Positions 13,101-24,302 of a stretch of 64,000 bases of DNA are shown piece by piece (position 1 is the stretch's first letter; each line of letters opens with the position of its first letter). The stretch covers positions 7,534,874 through 7,598,873 of the forward strand of contig NC_039512.1 of the NCBI RefSeq assembly GCF_003672135.1, written 5' to 3'. Under the pieces are notes generated by a model. The model made no database searches, was not told where the DNA came from, and saw nothing but the letters and a program-made list of their open reading frames with translations. The position numbers and the translations under genes are program-made. Source of the DNA: Ooceraea biroi. Its lineage: Eukaryota > Arthropoda > Insecta > Hymenoptera > Formicidae.

Positions 13101-16100
13101 AATCTCTCTTTTTTTTATCATACGCACGAACAAATCTCGTTGCTCCCACGACCTCGAATGACGCGCCGGCTGCGTGCGTACGTGCGTCGAGGTAGCGCCG
13201 AGGGTGTTCTGGGACTCCGCTGCTAATGATAATCAGTCCTCTCTCTTTTTCTGACCCCCCCTTCGGCCGGCTGCCTACGTACCCCACATACCGCGCACGG
13301 GCCATGTGCAATAAGGGTGCGGCACCGTCGGATTCCCCGGGGAACGGCGTGGCGTAACGTAAAATCATTATTAGGTAGGTAGGTAGGTGGTTGCTGGTGC
13401 ACACGAGGGATGGAAAGAGAAACGGGTGGTTCAGACGAGAGGGGGTCGAAGCGCCGCCGCTCACGGGGGTTGGGAATAAGAGCTCTGCAAATATTGTTCG
13501 TGCGCGAGTCGGCAACCCGGAATAGACTACGAGGGGTCGTGTTACTTCGCGTTACCTTCGCAGTTAGGCGAACGTTTTCGGGGGAGGGTGGCGAGGTGGG
13601 ACGCGTCAGGGGGTACGACGAGTCAAGTGCACGGTCGTTGCAAGGGGTTGACGAGCGGAGTGGCAGACTGGCAAGTGGTCACGAGCCTCTCCGATGAGAA
13701 AACACCGGCAGAATGTCTTTGGAAGGGCCGCTAGAATATTTTCAGAGCTTCGTGGGGTGGATAGCGGGCGATGAGTTTTGATAGCATCAGCCCCGTGCGA
13801 TGCTGCCTGGTCTGATGAATGCAGTGCTGCAGCAGTTATATCAATATACAATATTACATAGAAATAGTCGAATTCCATATTTTTCTGGTAACATTGTATA
13901 TTTTTTTTCCTAAAATAATTTTTAATTAATTATTTCTTAATAAAAATAATAATTGCATATGAGAGTATTTTCTAAAACTCATCATTTTTTATCTTTCGAA
14001 TGGAAAACTAAAACATTCTTACGTATCTCTATATCAATAGTTACAATAATTATAAAAGAACATTATCGGTCAAAATCATCGTCCTGCTGTCACCGGCATG
14101 ATCAATTCGCAATGTGTACGCGGTCTTATCCACACAAGCGTGATCGTGCCCTTTATGTTTTCACAATAAACACAACCTGTTCGCCGGTGGTACAAAGTAA
14201 AGTCGATGGATCGAGGCAAAGAGAAAAGGGGCGGAACAGTGCATTCTGTATACTCTTCGATCTTTTCGTTGAATGTTTCTATTTCACCCGAATATTTGGC
14301 AATATTTGAGACGTATGTCGCGCGACTAGGCGATTTTTCTGACGATGAAATCATCATTGGTTGTTCTCATGCAATCACACGCGACCTCTTTTGTATCAGA
14401 CAAAATATATGGAAAATATTATTTATCTAATTATTGTACTATCCACAGAAAAATTGATTTTAGGTATATTATTCTGCGAGCAATAATAATATAAATGGGA
14501 CACACGTAGCGCTTAAAATTTGATCAAGCAATAAATAAAGTTTCTGCAATGAATCAAACAGTTACGTGGAGTAAAATATGTATATCTAATACGCATCAAA
14601 TAATATCCATACGCGTTATCGCGGTGGAAATTCAAGTCTCGTGAAGTACTTGGTAATGCGATATCCATTAAAACAGTCGCAATGACTGGCACGATTAATT
14701 GGAATCGTCGAGGTCATCCACTACTTTACTGTGCCACGACGTTGATTACACGCGTAAACACAACTGCATCAAAGCCTCGGCGCCTATCTTTTGTACATTA
14801 TGCATTTACTACTGGTTGTAATCTTTGGCTGACGGCCGAACTTCCTCCGCGAAGTTAAATCGACATGCGAGTAAAGCATCTTACGTTCCTATTCTATTGC
14901 CATTATGAGCCCCGTAACGTTATCACATCTGTTTTCTGCGATACGTTAATTCAGTTTAGCTTCTCGTTCCAGGAGCAGTCAAGTAAGCCGTCTCGATATA
15001 TATTTAATTAATACACAGAATCTCATATACATACAACATCAAAAAACGGTCAGTATGGTGATTATTTATGCAGAACCATTTCGCGAAAGAAAAACACTCG
15101 GGAAATATTGCTAACGCATTAAAATAGCCACGTAATTTTCAACAAACACACACATACCAGCGCCGTTCATAACACGATTAATAATTACCCCAGGCCGCAG
15201 AGGCACGGGCGCACGACCACCCTCGCCCCTCTCGAATTATGAATTCAGTTGCGGCTGCGACGTACGCGGATACCTGGTCGAACGCGTTTCCCTCGAGCTC
15301 GCCTCGAGGGTGCGGTTATCGTATACTCGCAGAGATACAACCTGTACGGACACCTTTGCGGCTGTGTTCATAGTGCGCCTGTGGACTCCATCCCCGACTA
15401 CGACGTTCCACTCTTTCTCTTTCTCTGCCTCTCTCTTCCTCCTTTTCGCACAGACGGGCTATTAGAGGTTTCCGGCTGACTTAGCGCCCCAAGCATCGGG
15501 GGCGCCGCAACATCCCTCTAAGCTGTTTAAACTTCGCGACATGGTCGGAGGACCGTCTACCCCCTTCCTTCCTGGCCCCCTTGTGCAAGAGGCCTCAGCC
15601 CGGCCCTTCTCATCCCTCTTTCGACTTTACGGCTCGTTAGCGACGACGACGCAGCGCCGTGTCCCAGCATATCGGATCACATGTGGTAAAAAGCGTGTTT
15701 ACACGGCACGTAGAACCGGCACGTAGAAATTACCGTAGTTGTATTAATCGCATGATTGTATCGTTGTTTGCTATTCTTAAAGGATGTCTTCCGCATAGGG
15801 GTATGGGTTAATTGGACGCTATTATTTCGGGCTAGTGTTTCAGCCCTTATCTCTGGGTGTGGTCATCTTTTTCGACTCGGAGGAGCAGTTCGTTGGATAA
15901 AAAAGTTTTATGAAACTTAGAATAATTATACAAATTACGGAAATAAAGAATATATTAAGAAAATAAGTAAGTAAATATATTCTGCCGCTCTTAATAAATT
16001 TAGTACACTTTCTTTCTCATTTACGATTACAAACTATAATATAATTCGACTTTCAAATTAATATTACCGCTAGTATTCACTTTTAATCACAGTGTGAGTC

Positions 16101-19100
16101 GTTATATCTGACTTGGCGTTCTTAAGATTTATCTCGATGACGAGATCCTCGTCATCAGGGACGATAAAAGCGTACTCTTTAGACGAGGTGCTGACGCCGG
16201 CTAACAGCGCTATATTTAATGTCGCACCGGTGAGAGAGCGGGTGTGGGCGCGGCGCGCAAGCAACCGATACCGCATTAAACATGCAAATTCGCCGGTATA
16301 ACGTTCCACGGGACCGTGGCGTCATCCATATAGCGCTCGTCGAGTGGCGCGGCGCGCGATGTTCATAGTGGAACGGCATGATTAAATTTCCAGGGATATC
16401 GACATGCCGGGAGCACGTCAACCCCCTCCGGTCGCTCTCGCCAGCCTGCCTGTTGTTCGTCGCTTTCGTGCCCCACTCCGGACCCCTCCCCTTTACCATC
16501 CGGTATATATCTCGCCACTCGCCGACCCCCGTTCCCTCCGCCCTGTCCCTAACCCGCTCAAAACCATCGCCACCCCCTTTTTCACTCCTCGGCCTATCCG
16601 CGTAACCACCCACGCGAACAACCAGACCGGGTGTGGGTGGTTGAAATTAACTGCACCCGGAGCGCGCAGCAGCATCAGCGTGTCCATGCAACCCCAACTC
16701 GCCCTGGCTCGTCATTGACACTTGAAGCCGTGCGCGTACGTACCAGGATGGGTTTGATACGTCGTACGCTACCGAGGGTGGAAAGGGACGAATGTGATGT
16801 TCACCGTCGATCAGGGGCTCGGTCGTTAGTTATTGTTATTTATTGTGAGGACAGTTGTTGCGAGATGGTTGTGCCGGTCGACGCAATCGATGCAATCAAT
16901 TTGTTTTAGCGTTATCCCGAATGTATCAGCGGCATCATATTTTAGAGTTACGCGAGTTTGGCCGCATCGCTGGCACCAAGGTATCATTTGTGGTCTCGTG
17001 ATGTACAATAGATATCATACAAGATACAATAGATAGATGGTTAGAGTCGGATTAAAATTATATATTTTATTTTATTTTATTATCTTAGAGTAGTTTATAT
17101 TGTTGGATGCAATATATTTTTGGGGTTTAATTTTTTAATCTTTGCAATAAATCTTAAATATTGTTGCACCAACTAATACTTCCTCCACGTCGTTATCGTT
17201 TTGTGATAGGTGAAATAATGGGTCATTTATTAATAACCACATAGGCAGAGAGAGAACACAAGGGATAAAGACGATGCCGTTTCGAAATACAATTGGCAAT
17301 TAAGCCGTGCGCACATGAACAATGCGGTAAAAGGAGTCTTAGCGCGGATGGCATAGATCGGATTTGTCACGATTCCTAATGTTGATCGACGCGCTAATAA
17401 TTTAATAGCCATACATCCGCCATGATCGTCTGGGAGAGGATTATTATCACGGATCCCTGTGGTATACTGAAAGCACTAAGGAGCTAACGGACTTAGTCCT
17501 TGTATCATGTTTCCTTCTTCCTTTCCTTGATTCCTGTCCCCCATTTGCGCCTGCCAAAATTATTGTTACGAAATGCCACTCTTACTGATTTATAATTAAA
17601 TTATGCAATAATGAAAGAGATGTTAGAAGGCCGTTATTTGTGACTTATAAATATCAATTTATAACCTTCAATTTTCACTTAATTTGTGGAGCATTTTAAA
17701 TGTTGTGAAATAAATTAATATTATTATATTTTTATATATGTATAATTACGAATTAGATTTAAAATATTATATTATTGTACAAATCTAATTTTAATTTGAC
17801 AAATATAAGTTACAAAATTGCGCTTGATAGACGGTTCAAATGCAAAATCAAATCAATTTGAAGGTGCAGATATCTCTGTAATAGCAAGCGGACTCATTGA
17901 TTCGACATACCTGCAATATTTATTATTTCACGGACGTATGCGGATAGCGATAGTCGTTTTTTCGCCCTCGAAGGGGTGTCCGAGGGCTAAAACGCCACAG
18001 TCGTACACGTGTAGACGGCGTACGTGTTTTACATTCGCTACGTACGTAGATGTTGCCCCGGGGGGCGGCAACAACGACAGCGCAGTTCAGAGAATTTGCG
18101 AGTTGCATTCCAAAATGTCGCATATACCAATGATATTCTATGTGAAAGTTTATGGTTTTCTCTGTGGGTGTTGTTATAGCAGATGCGTTTTTTTAAGATA
18201 ACATTTCGGTAATTGCAATTCAAATCATAATGTTGTACTTTTTATTGTTTACGAAAAAAGTACCAATTATTATTATACTTTTCTGAATTTTTTAAAGTTT
18301 TTAATATCCAAAATAATCAAATCATGAACATTAAATTCAATATATTACATCGTTAAAAATTTATTTGTTATGGAAATAAGTGCACATTGAGGTTAGTTGC
18401 AATCGGCATTTTTCTTCTTTTTCTTTTTTTTTTTAATCGATCGTTTCACCTATCTTTGCTCTGAGAGATTCCCATGTTTCGTCGGGACGGGGCGTGAAAT
18501 CATGGCTGACGTGGGCGTAAACTGGTAAACACAAACGTGACTCAGTGCGAAATTGGAGGCCAGTAACGGTCACTTGTAAATCGCTATATCCGTATATATT
18601 GAACAAGGGAGTATTGGTGTTCACGTTTTTTATTTTGTAGTTCGTACGACGACAAAACATCCGCAACGCACGCTCGTATTGAGAATTTGCCGAAAATAGA
18701 TTTTTTCTAGTTCCGTTTTCCAATAGATATCATTGGTACGTACAGTTTTACGTGCCTATACAAATACGGCTTTTATTTGATCCAAACAATAGATTGACAA
18801 AATACTATACTTCATCTCTTTGACAAAAAGATTAATAATCTTAAGATTACAAAATTCTTTCGTAATACATCTTATAAAATTGTAAGATAAATATGCACTA
18901 TAATAAAAGTTTTTATTATTCTAAATAACATAAAATTATGTTATGTTAAAATTTAAAAATTATGTTACTTGAGTTTTCACAGATATCTTCACATCATTTT
19001 AATTTGAACAAGAAAACATTAAAAATTTTCTAAATTGCATATGAATTTTATAAAAATAAAAGTATTCTTTAAAAAGGCTCTCTATTACTCTTGCATAACG

Positions 19101-22100
19101 TGAAATCAAACTGCATGTGTTTTAAGAAAATAATAATTTCTGTCGTTTCTCCAATCATAAACTTCTAATATTTTTTATTCGTCAATACATTGCTGAGGCG
19201 TCCACTGTGCTGCAGAAGTAACGGTCTGATTGATATCCTCGGGTAATCCTTGCGCGAGCTTTGAAGATACGGAAGAAAATCCATGCTGTCCTCGATATGA
19301 AATATGAGATGTGGCGCTCTTCTTCGATTCCACTCTCCTCTCGTCTCTCGCGAGGATTTCAGTTATAGGGCAGGGACGCCCCAAGAGGCTCGGAACGTGG
19401 TCGATGAAGATGAGAAGAAATCAATGCTTCGGCCAACGTCCGGTTCACCTTCTCCATATCAGAATTTCTTCCTATCGTTCTCTTTTTAGCTGTCTCCTTC
19501 TTTCTCCTCCTTCTTTGCACTCCCGCTCAAACCGTTTGCCTTTTCTAAGTTCCAAAACGAATAAATAGACCGAGTACTGAAATCAATATTTTGAACGGTC
19601 GAGATCTATTTTTATCGCTAATCTCGATACTAAATACAACATCTCGAAGTAGTGCATTGTGATATTTTATCTCATAAATTTTCTGAAATGTTTAAAAAAA
19701 GATAATCATTGTATCGCTTTGATTAACAAGTATAATAATTATATCTCAATTTAAATTTAAATTCAGGCTGAAATTTATAGTAAATCTTGGAATTGATGTT
19801 CTCCGATGACTAATGATAGCATATACGTCTTCGTGGCAGTTGATCAAAATGCTATCTCGGTCTCCCGCTTTCGAAAATAAGTTCTCTTGCGAGAGGGACG
19901 TGCGAAGAAAACGGTCGAACTTACGGCACTCGCGAAGGGCGAGTGCGCGAGCGACAGGGTGGGAGAATTAGCAGAGACGAGGCATCTTCGCGCGTGTAAG
20001 ATTTCCGGGAGTTTAATATAGTTTTAGGGGCGTCGGCCGACATCTCCGAGGGATGTAATGGCGTCTTAAACCTCAGGGGCTCTCAGCCTCGAATCTCCCT
20101 GCCCGAGCCTGCCTGCTCGGCAACCCCTCCGCGGTTAAAAATTCGCGAGCGTCGAATCTCAACTGGCGCCGCCGGTTAAATCTTTGATCTCGCCACTCCT
20201 CGAAGACGCATGCATACGTGCAAGAGCATGTAGGCTGCGGCAGAGAATGCACCTGTGTACATTTAGATCGGGACTCCGGTGGTTGCCTTTCGCATAAGGG
20301 ATAAGGACAGATAGGGCGTGCTCCGACGGTACTTGATTTTTACGAGCGCGTAAATTCCGAGAGACGCTCAGCTTTTTTCTTTCCATCAGCCTCCCGCTTT
20401 TCTTTGAAAATTCCTCTGTTCAGTGAATCTGCTACTAGAATTCACGATTCTCTCGCTGATCGAATCACTGGAGATTTGATGCGCGCATTCCCAAAGTTGA
20501 AGCTTGTCCCAATTCGAAAAACTATAATTATTTTTGGTAAATATTAATCAAGATTTATATTTGAAAATGTTGATAATAATATGTGCAATTGTTTCATATA
20601 ATTTTCAATTCTAAACTATATCATTTAATTGTCATTTTTTATTTATGTAACAAATTTATTTTGTTAAATCTTTTGATTGGCTACCAATCGTCAAAAGATT
20701 AAATCGATCTTTTTACTTTTATTAATTTACATTAAGCGCATAGAATCACATAGATTCTACTTACGCTAATAATTTTTTATTTTCTTTTTTCTTTATTTCT
20801 CTTTTTGAAAATCCTTTCGTTCATGTTCACTATCAGTATTTTACATTAATACTAGTAGCATTATCGATCAACAATCAGTGTCTTAATTACATTCTTGAAA
20901 CTGCATTGTCTTGTTTGTTTTCTTGAAATATTCCATGAATTAGGTGAACAAGTGAAATAATCTATGCAAGATTATATTTGCATTGAAGAGAGATTGTCCT
21001 TTCATCAGTCGATTAATAATCATAATATTACATAATTGCAAAGAATTTAATCTTGTAAATAACGAGCCATTTCAGTAACGCATCACTTCTAACAAATGTA
21101 TTAACGCGGTTATTTTGGCACAGACAATTCTACCAAAGAGATAAACCTGACAGATCCAAGAGAGTTCCGACGGCTCTTGATTTTTACGAGCGCGTAAATT
21201 TCCGACGGCTCCTTTTCTTTTCTGCGCTGTCTTTCTCTTCTTTACTTCGTTTCCGAGAAACGAGAATCCCAGTAGACTCAGCGTTCCATTTCTACACATT
21301 ATTCTCCCCTTCTCCTTTTTTTCCTCCGTTCCCTTAATCCTTCGTTTTCTCAAGAAAATGATATTTTAAAGTGCCACCCTCTCTCGCGTACGAGCGCGGA
21401 ACTTAATATCGTCTCAACCGCTAAAAAATACCGCAATTCGCGCTAGCTACATCAACGACATAAAGAAATAAGAATACTATTTCCGAAGAGCGAAAAATAT
21501 AAGATTGAGTGCAACACTATACACTATGAAACAAAGACAAATATCTACTACTGCTGTAATAATGATTGCAACACACTTACAGTAAATATAATATTTTAGG
21601 ACTATGCTACAAATACACAGGATACTTTAAACTTCCAGAAATTTAACGATAAATTCCTTGAGTAATCTGAAATCGAGCGATTTTTTGTAAATAAAGAGAT
21701 TGGAGGAAAGTGCTTTTAAAATGTTCAACTTGTTTTATCCTGTTAAGAGAGTATGTAGCAACTGAATTCCGAGGGTTCATTTACTAGTCAGTCAAGTGTG
21801 AAAGGTTTATACCGAAAGCGAAGGACTTTGGATTTTCGGCTGGCCGTCTGCCTGGCAGAAGCGATATTCCGTAACCATGGCAAAGTCGTTGCGATATAGA
21901 CGCGAAACGGGCAACCTCGGTGCGAGCGCTCGGACGGTTCTTGATTTTACGAGCTCATAAATTTCAAACGGCCGCCCTGTGCTTCCACCCCCGTCCTGGC
22001 TTCCACCGCTTAACTCCGCGAAAATTCTATCCGTTCCAGCGTTTCGTCCCACCCCCGGATCCACGGAGAACTCCATGGAATTTCATCGAGCGGCAGACTC

Positions 22101-24302
22101 GTCGAATTCCTACGGTACACCCTCCGCCCCTCACAAAAGCGCGTCCTTAACTCTGAATCCGCGTGAATCTTGATCCGAAGCGCAACTATGCGGCTGATGT
22201 CTGCATAAAATGACTGCATAATGTGTCGATATGTATTCTTATCACACAGTGATAAAACGGTAAAAACGTTTCTGTTAATTTTGATTAAAAATTATTTAAA
22301 AAATTGTGTTATGCATTTGTGTTATATATTTAATAAACATATAAAGAAAATACACATATATGTATGTATAAAATTATCTTTTATAATTATTCTTTTATAT
22401 CTAACTTTTAAAATAATTAGACTAAAAAGTTACTTATATTTAAAAAATAATAAATATGATTAAAATATCAGAAAAATGTTAATGAAACCTCATTTTATGG
22501 GATTTTCCAGAGATGTCGAAGAGAATTATACAAAACATTTTGAAATAATAATTTATTTCTTACGTTAATAACGAATTAACTAGTATGCGTGTTCTGAATT
22601 GAGCTCTTCGATGAGATCGACGATCGCGTTAACTCAGATTTCGGGAAACGTACCACCAAAATGCGGATCAGCACGTTTGGTCCGGAGAAATCCCCAAGAA
22701 GAGGCAGCCGATATTTTTTCCTGGATAGGAAATCAAGATCGCGGCCGGATATAATCGCGAGGGCGATCGACGGCCTCGTCGTATCGGCAGGGCGAGATTG
22801 AAGGCTCGGCTAACGAGTTGTTTATGGATCCACCCTCCGCCCGTCACCCTGCCGATACCGAGAGGGCAAGCGTGTATGTACGTGTGTACCAGTTGCTCGG
22901 CTAGACGTATGGACGTACGGGGGAGTCCATTAACGAGCCCTCCGTTGCCCACCAGCGGCGTAGTTCGCATCGTCGTCGTGCCGCTACCACCCCTCGACGG
23001 GCAACCTCTTTCTCGCTCACCCTCAGTCAGCAGCAGCCGGGTTATCCCGCCGGTAGTCATGGTAACACGTGGGTTGGAGCCGCCCCCGGCCACCAATCAG
23101 AGCTCGCGGCCAGGATGAGAGAAACGAGCGGCGACCCTTCCAACCGGGGTTCTCTCCTCGCTCCTGAGACAACGAACCTCTAGTGCGGCGCACATAGTCA
23201 CCCCTTTCCACTATTCGGTCTCCTCTTGGTCTATCTCTCTCTGCCTTTTCTCGCCGCCGGGGTGGCTGAGATTCTCGCTTGGGAGGAAATCTTAACCGGG
23301 CGTGCCCCGCATCACTGATGCCACCTACACCCGTCTTGCGAGGTGGCTAGCCTTCTCCCCCATCCCTCTCTGCCTCTTCTACGACCACCCGTTTTGCCCG
23401 AGGAGAGTCTTGACCGAGCAAGATAGAGCCCGCGGCACTGGGAATCGGTACTTCGGGATTAACGTGCATGCTTACTGGAATGTGGCAGGCGGGCGTAAGA
23501 GGAAAGCTGGATTGCGCTACCGGAGTTTTCCGATTCCTCTTTCAAACTTATTGTGCTTGCGTGATGGAATATCTTTATAACTTATTCAGATTCACAAAAT
23601 ACTTTATAGTCAGAGGTTGTGATTATAAATTTGAATAAGCTCACGAAATATCAAATATCACAAAAAAGAATATTATTGCAATAAAAATGTTATAAACAAA
23701 GAACAGTAGTTTTATAGTTGAAGTTTCTTAATGGTTGAAGAATTGTGATTTCTGATGTGTTTTTCTTACATATTATAATATAGGATGATCAGATGAGTAG
23801 ATAACAAATAACAGAGAAATGTTTATACACATTTATTTATCCTGGAGTCTGATTATGCATAATAGAAAAGCGATATAAATACAAGAGAAATCTTCTAACC
23901 ATAATAAATTTCTTAATTAACTAATTTTTCGACAATTCACATTAATTCCTACCAAATAATTATCGTGTCACAATTCAGTTTCAAATATAATCGATTATCA
24001 ATTTCAAATTTTCTCTAAATAGTTTCCATCTTTCTTCTGTCGCAGGCGAGAAACCTCACAAGTGTCAAGTATGCGGCAAAGCGTTCTCGCAGAGCAGCAA
24101 CCTGATCACACATTCGAGAAAGCACACAGGTTTCAAGCCATTCGCATGCGATCTGTGCGGTCGAGCTTTCCAGCGGAAGGTTGACCTGAGGAGGCACCGC
24201 GAGACCCAGCACGCCGATCTCAACACGTCGCATCGACCACCGATTGGTTCAATTCCCGGACAGAATTCCCTTCCTAGTGGAAATCCACCGATGATGCAGT
24301 GA
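963..24302 (+). CDS. sens: Senseless / Gfi-1 family six-finger C2H2 transcription factor (five coding exons)
   Basis: Join of 963-1167, 4827-4925, 9509-10167, 10641-10917 and 24046-24302. Every junction is GT-AG and phase-consistent (1, 1, 0, 1), giving 498 residues and a TGA stop. Order along the protein: a GPLDFS motif near residue 14; an acidic stretch at about 137-163; an eh1-like FSVSALL at 198-204; a His/Pro-rich stretch at about 227-300; then six C2H2 fingers with first Cys at 307, 336, 364, 392, 420 and 448. The fingers match vertebrate GFI1 almost position for position, for example STPHGLEVH, SSTLSTHLLIHSDTRPYPC, FHQKSDMKKHT and QRKVDLRRHRETQH. The family acts in the nucleus on AATC-core sites; in flies Senseless promotes sensory-organ precursor fate with proneural bHLH proteins. 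As I recall, Drosophila Senseless keeps four fingers, so six is the fuller ancestral set. The paralogue senseless-2 cannot be excluded. No SNAG peptide is present at this N terminus. Confidence 0.95.
1701..1784. repeat. Short imperfect direct repeat (two 18-bp units)
   Basis: CCAGCGGGAACGCAGATC at 1701-1718 recurs as CCAGCCGGAACGCATATC at 1767-1784. That is 16 of 18 identical at 66-bp spacing, inside the CpG-rich patch of intron 1. The units could be repeated binding sites or a local duplication. Confidence 0.5.
2033..2251. promoter_or_regulatory. Cluster of three proneural-type E-boxes (RCAGGTG)
   Basis: GCAGGTG occurs at 2033-2039, ACAGGTG at 2075-2081, and CACCTGT (the reverse complement of ACAGGTG) at 2245-2251. 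RCAGGTG is the preferred site of Achaete/Scute-class proneural bHLH dimers, which are known activators of senseless in flies. Three matches in 220 bp exceed the roughly one per 4 kb expected at even base use. Together with the location in intron 1 of sens, this suggests a proneural-responsive enhancer. Function is inference. Confidence 0.4.
4827..4925 (+). CDS. sens: sens coding exon 2
   Basis: A 99-bp exon with a pyrimidine-rich acceptor (ttcttttgcttcag) and a GTATGT donor. It is phase 1 in and phase 1 out, and both junction codons make sense (G|GA glycine, G|AA glutamate). It encodes 32 whole codons containing CNVRLVFPRLWAPF, a hydrophobic/aromatic stretch unlike the disordered sequence around it, so possibly a short conserved interaction motif. 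Because the exon is symmetrical, skipping it would keep the frame. Confidence 0.85.
5345..5371. repeat. Alternating purine-pyrimidine (CG/TG) tract, Z-DNA-prone
   Basis: A run of GC dinucleotides, interrupted only by a GA step near its middle, continues into GTGCACGTG. The core is nearly palindromic. Alternating CG/CA sequence of this kind is the standard context for Z-DNA. The tract lies in a CpG-rich patch of sens intron 2. Confidence 0.5.
9326..9350 (+). repeat. GA/GAAA-rich simple-sequence tract
   Basis: Short purine-only run of GAGA and GAAA units about 160 bp before sens exon 3. It could bind GAGA-type factors or be neutral low-complexity DNA. Confidence 0.4.
9509..10167 (+). CDS. sens: sens coding exon 3 (acidic, eh1-like, His/Pro-rich, start of finger 1)
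   Basis: A 659-bp exon with acceptor tcttgtacag and donor GAG|GTACGT, phase 1 in and 0 out. It opens with Ser/Pro-rich sequence, then an acidic block (MDLDVGEEEVDVDVEEVGDE, residues about 140-159). SFSVSALLRPD follows at 197-207; FSVSALL fits the eh1 consensus for the Groucho/TLE WD40 domain. A long His/Pro/Leu-rich stretch comes next, ending in the first half of finger 1 (YSCVKC and STPHGLE). The finger is cut by the intron before its first His. Long ORFs in the other frames here are shadows of this GC-rich exon. Confidence 0.95.
10168..10640 (+). other. sens intron 3
   Basis: A 473-bp GT-AG intron that interrupts zinc finger 1 between its cysteine and histidine pairs. It is AT-rich and I see no other features in it. 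Confidence 0.9.
10641..10917 (+). CDS. sens: sens coding exon 4 (rest of finger 1, fingers 2-4)
   Basis: A 277-bp exon, acceptor gtatacag and donor ACCG|GTAAGT, phase 0 in and 1 out. It completes finger 1 (His 323 and 328) and encodes finger 2 (C336, C339, H352, H356), finger 3 (C364, C367, H380, H384) and finger 4 (C392, C395, H408, H412). The finger 3 to 4 linker SDTRPYPC and the run FHQKSDMKKHT are hallmark GFI1/Senseless sequences. It ends inside the TGEKP linker before finger 5. Confidence 0.97.
13371..13388 (+). repeat. (TAGG)n microsatellite
   Basis: About four consecutive TAGG units at the edge of a CpG-rich patch in sens intron 4. Confidence 0.7.
20322..20360. repeat. Intron-4 dispersed element, copy 1
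   Basis: Contains a CCGACGGTACTTGA lead, then the perfect palindrome-armed core TTTACGAGCGCGTAAA and ATTCC. It shares at least 36 aligned positions with copy 2 at 21166 and is more diverged from copy 3 at 21930. The CGACGG, CTTGATTTTTACGAG and TAAATT blocks keep the same order and spacing. Confidence 0.65.
21166..21208. repeat. Intron-4 dispersed element, copy 2
   Basis: The same core as copy 1 (CTTGATTTTTACGAG and the TTTACG/CGTAAA arms). Here it is flanked on both sides by a direct repeat TCCGACGGCTC, at about 21167 and 21201. Upstream similarity to copy 1 extends about 30 bp further (GATAA then ACAGAT), so the shared unit is probably near 70 bp. Confidence 0.65.
21930..21972. repeat. Intron-4 dispersed element, copy 3 (diverged)
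   Basis: TCGGACGGTTCTTGATTTTACGAG aligns with copies 1 and 2 but has lost one T. Its palindrome is degraded (GAGCTCATAAATTTC), and an ACGG follows where copy 2 has its second CGACGG. It lies about 760 bp beyond copy 2. Confidence 0.55.
24046..24302 (+). CDS. sens: sens coding exon 5 (fingers 5-6 and C terminus)
   Basis: Acceptor tcttctgtcgcag, phase 1 in. It completes the TGEKP linker and encodes finger 5 (C420, C423, H436, H440; KAFSQSSNLITHSRKH) and finger 6 (C448, C451, H464, H469; RAFQRKVDLRRHRETQH). A 29-residue Pro/Ser/Asn-rich tail then runs to TGA at 24300-24302. Fingers 3 to 5 of GFI1 make the DNA contacts, and their equivalents here are intact. Confidence 0.97.

Larger units (their letters stand above)
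10918..24045 (+). other. sens intron 4 (large, with CpG-rich patches)
   Basis: GT-AG intron of about 13.1 kb. AT-rich linkers alternate with CpG-rich patches at about 11,460-11,720, 12,080-12,780, 13,010-13,850, 15,170-15,900, 16,080-17,040, 19,170-19,560, 19,800-20,500, 21,740-22,200 and 22,590-23,580. Within the patches most frames are open by chance and none resembles a known protein. No splice-bounded coding exon was found between exons 4 and 5. The size and patchiness suggest an enhancer-bearing intron. Confidence 0.8.

Noticed and set aside
12091..13878. Long overlapping ORFs in CpG-rich patches of intron 4, for example the 175-codon minus frame at 12988-13515
   Set aside because: No recognisable domain, frames open on both strands, low stop density explained by GC content.
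23221..23420. Apparent degenerate duplication of CTCTCTGCCT-type blocks about 120-130 bp apart
   Set aside because: Similarity is largely pyrimidine-rich low complexity with inconsistent spacing.
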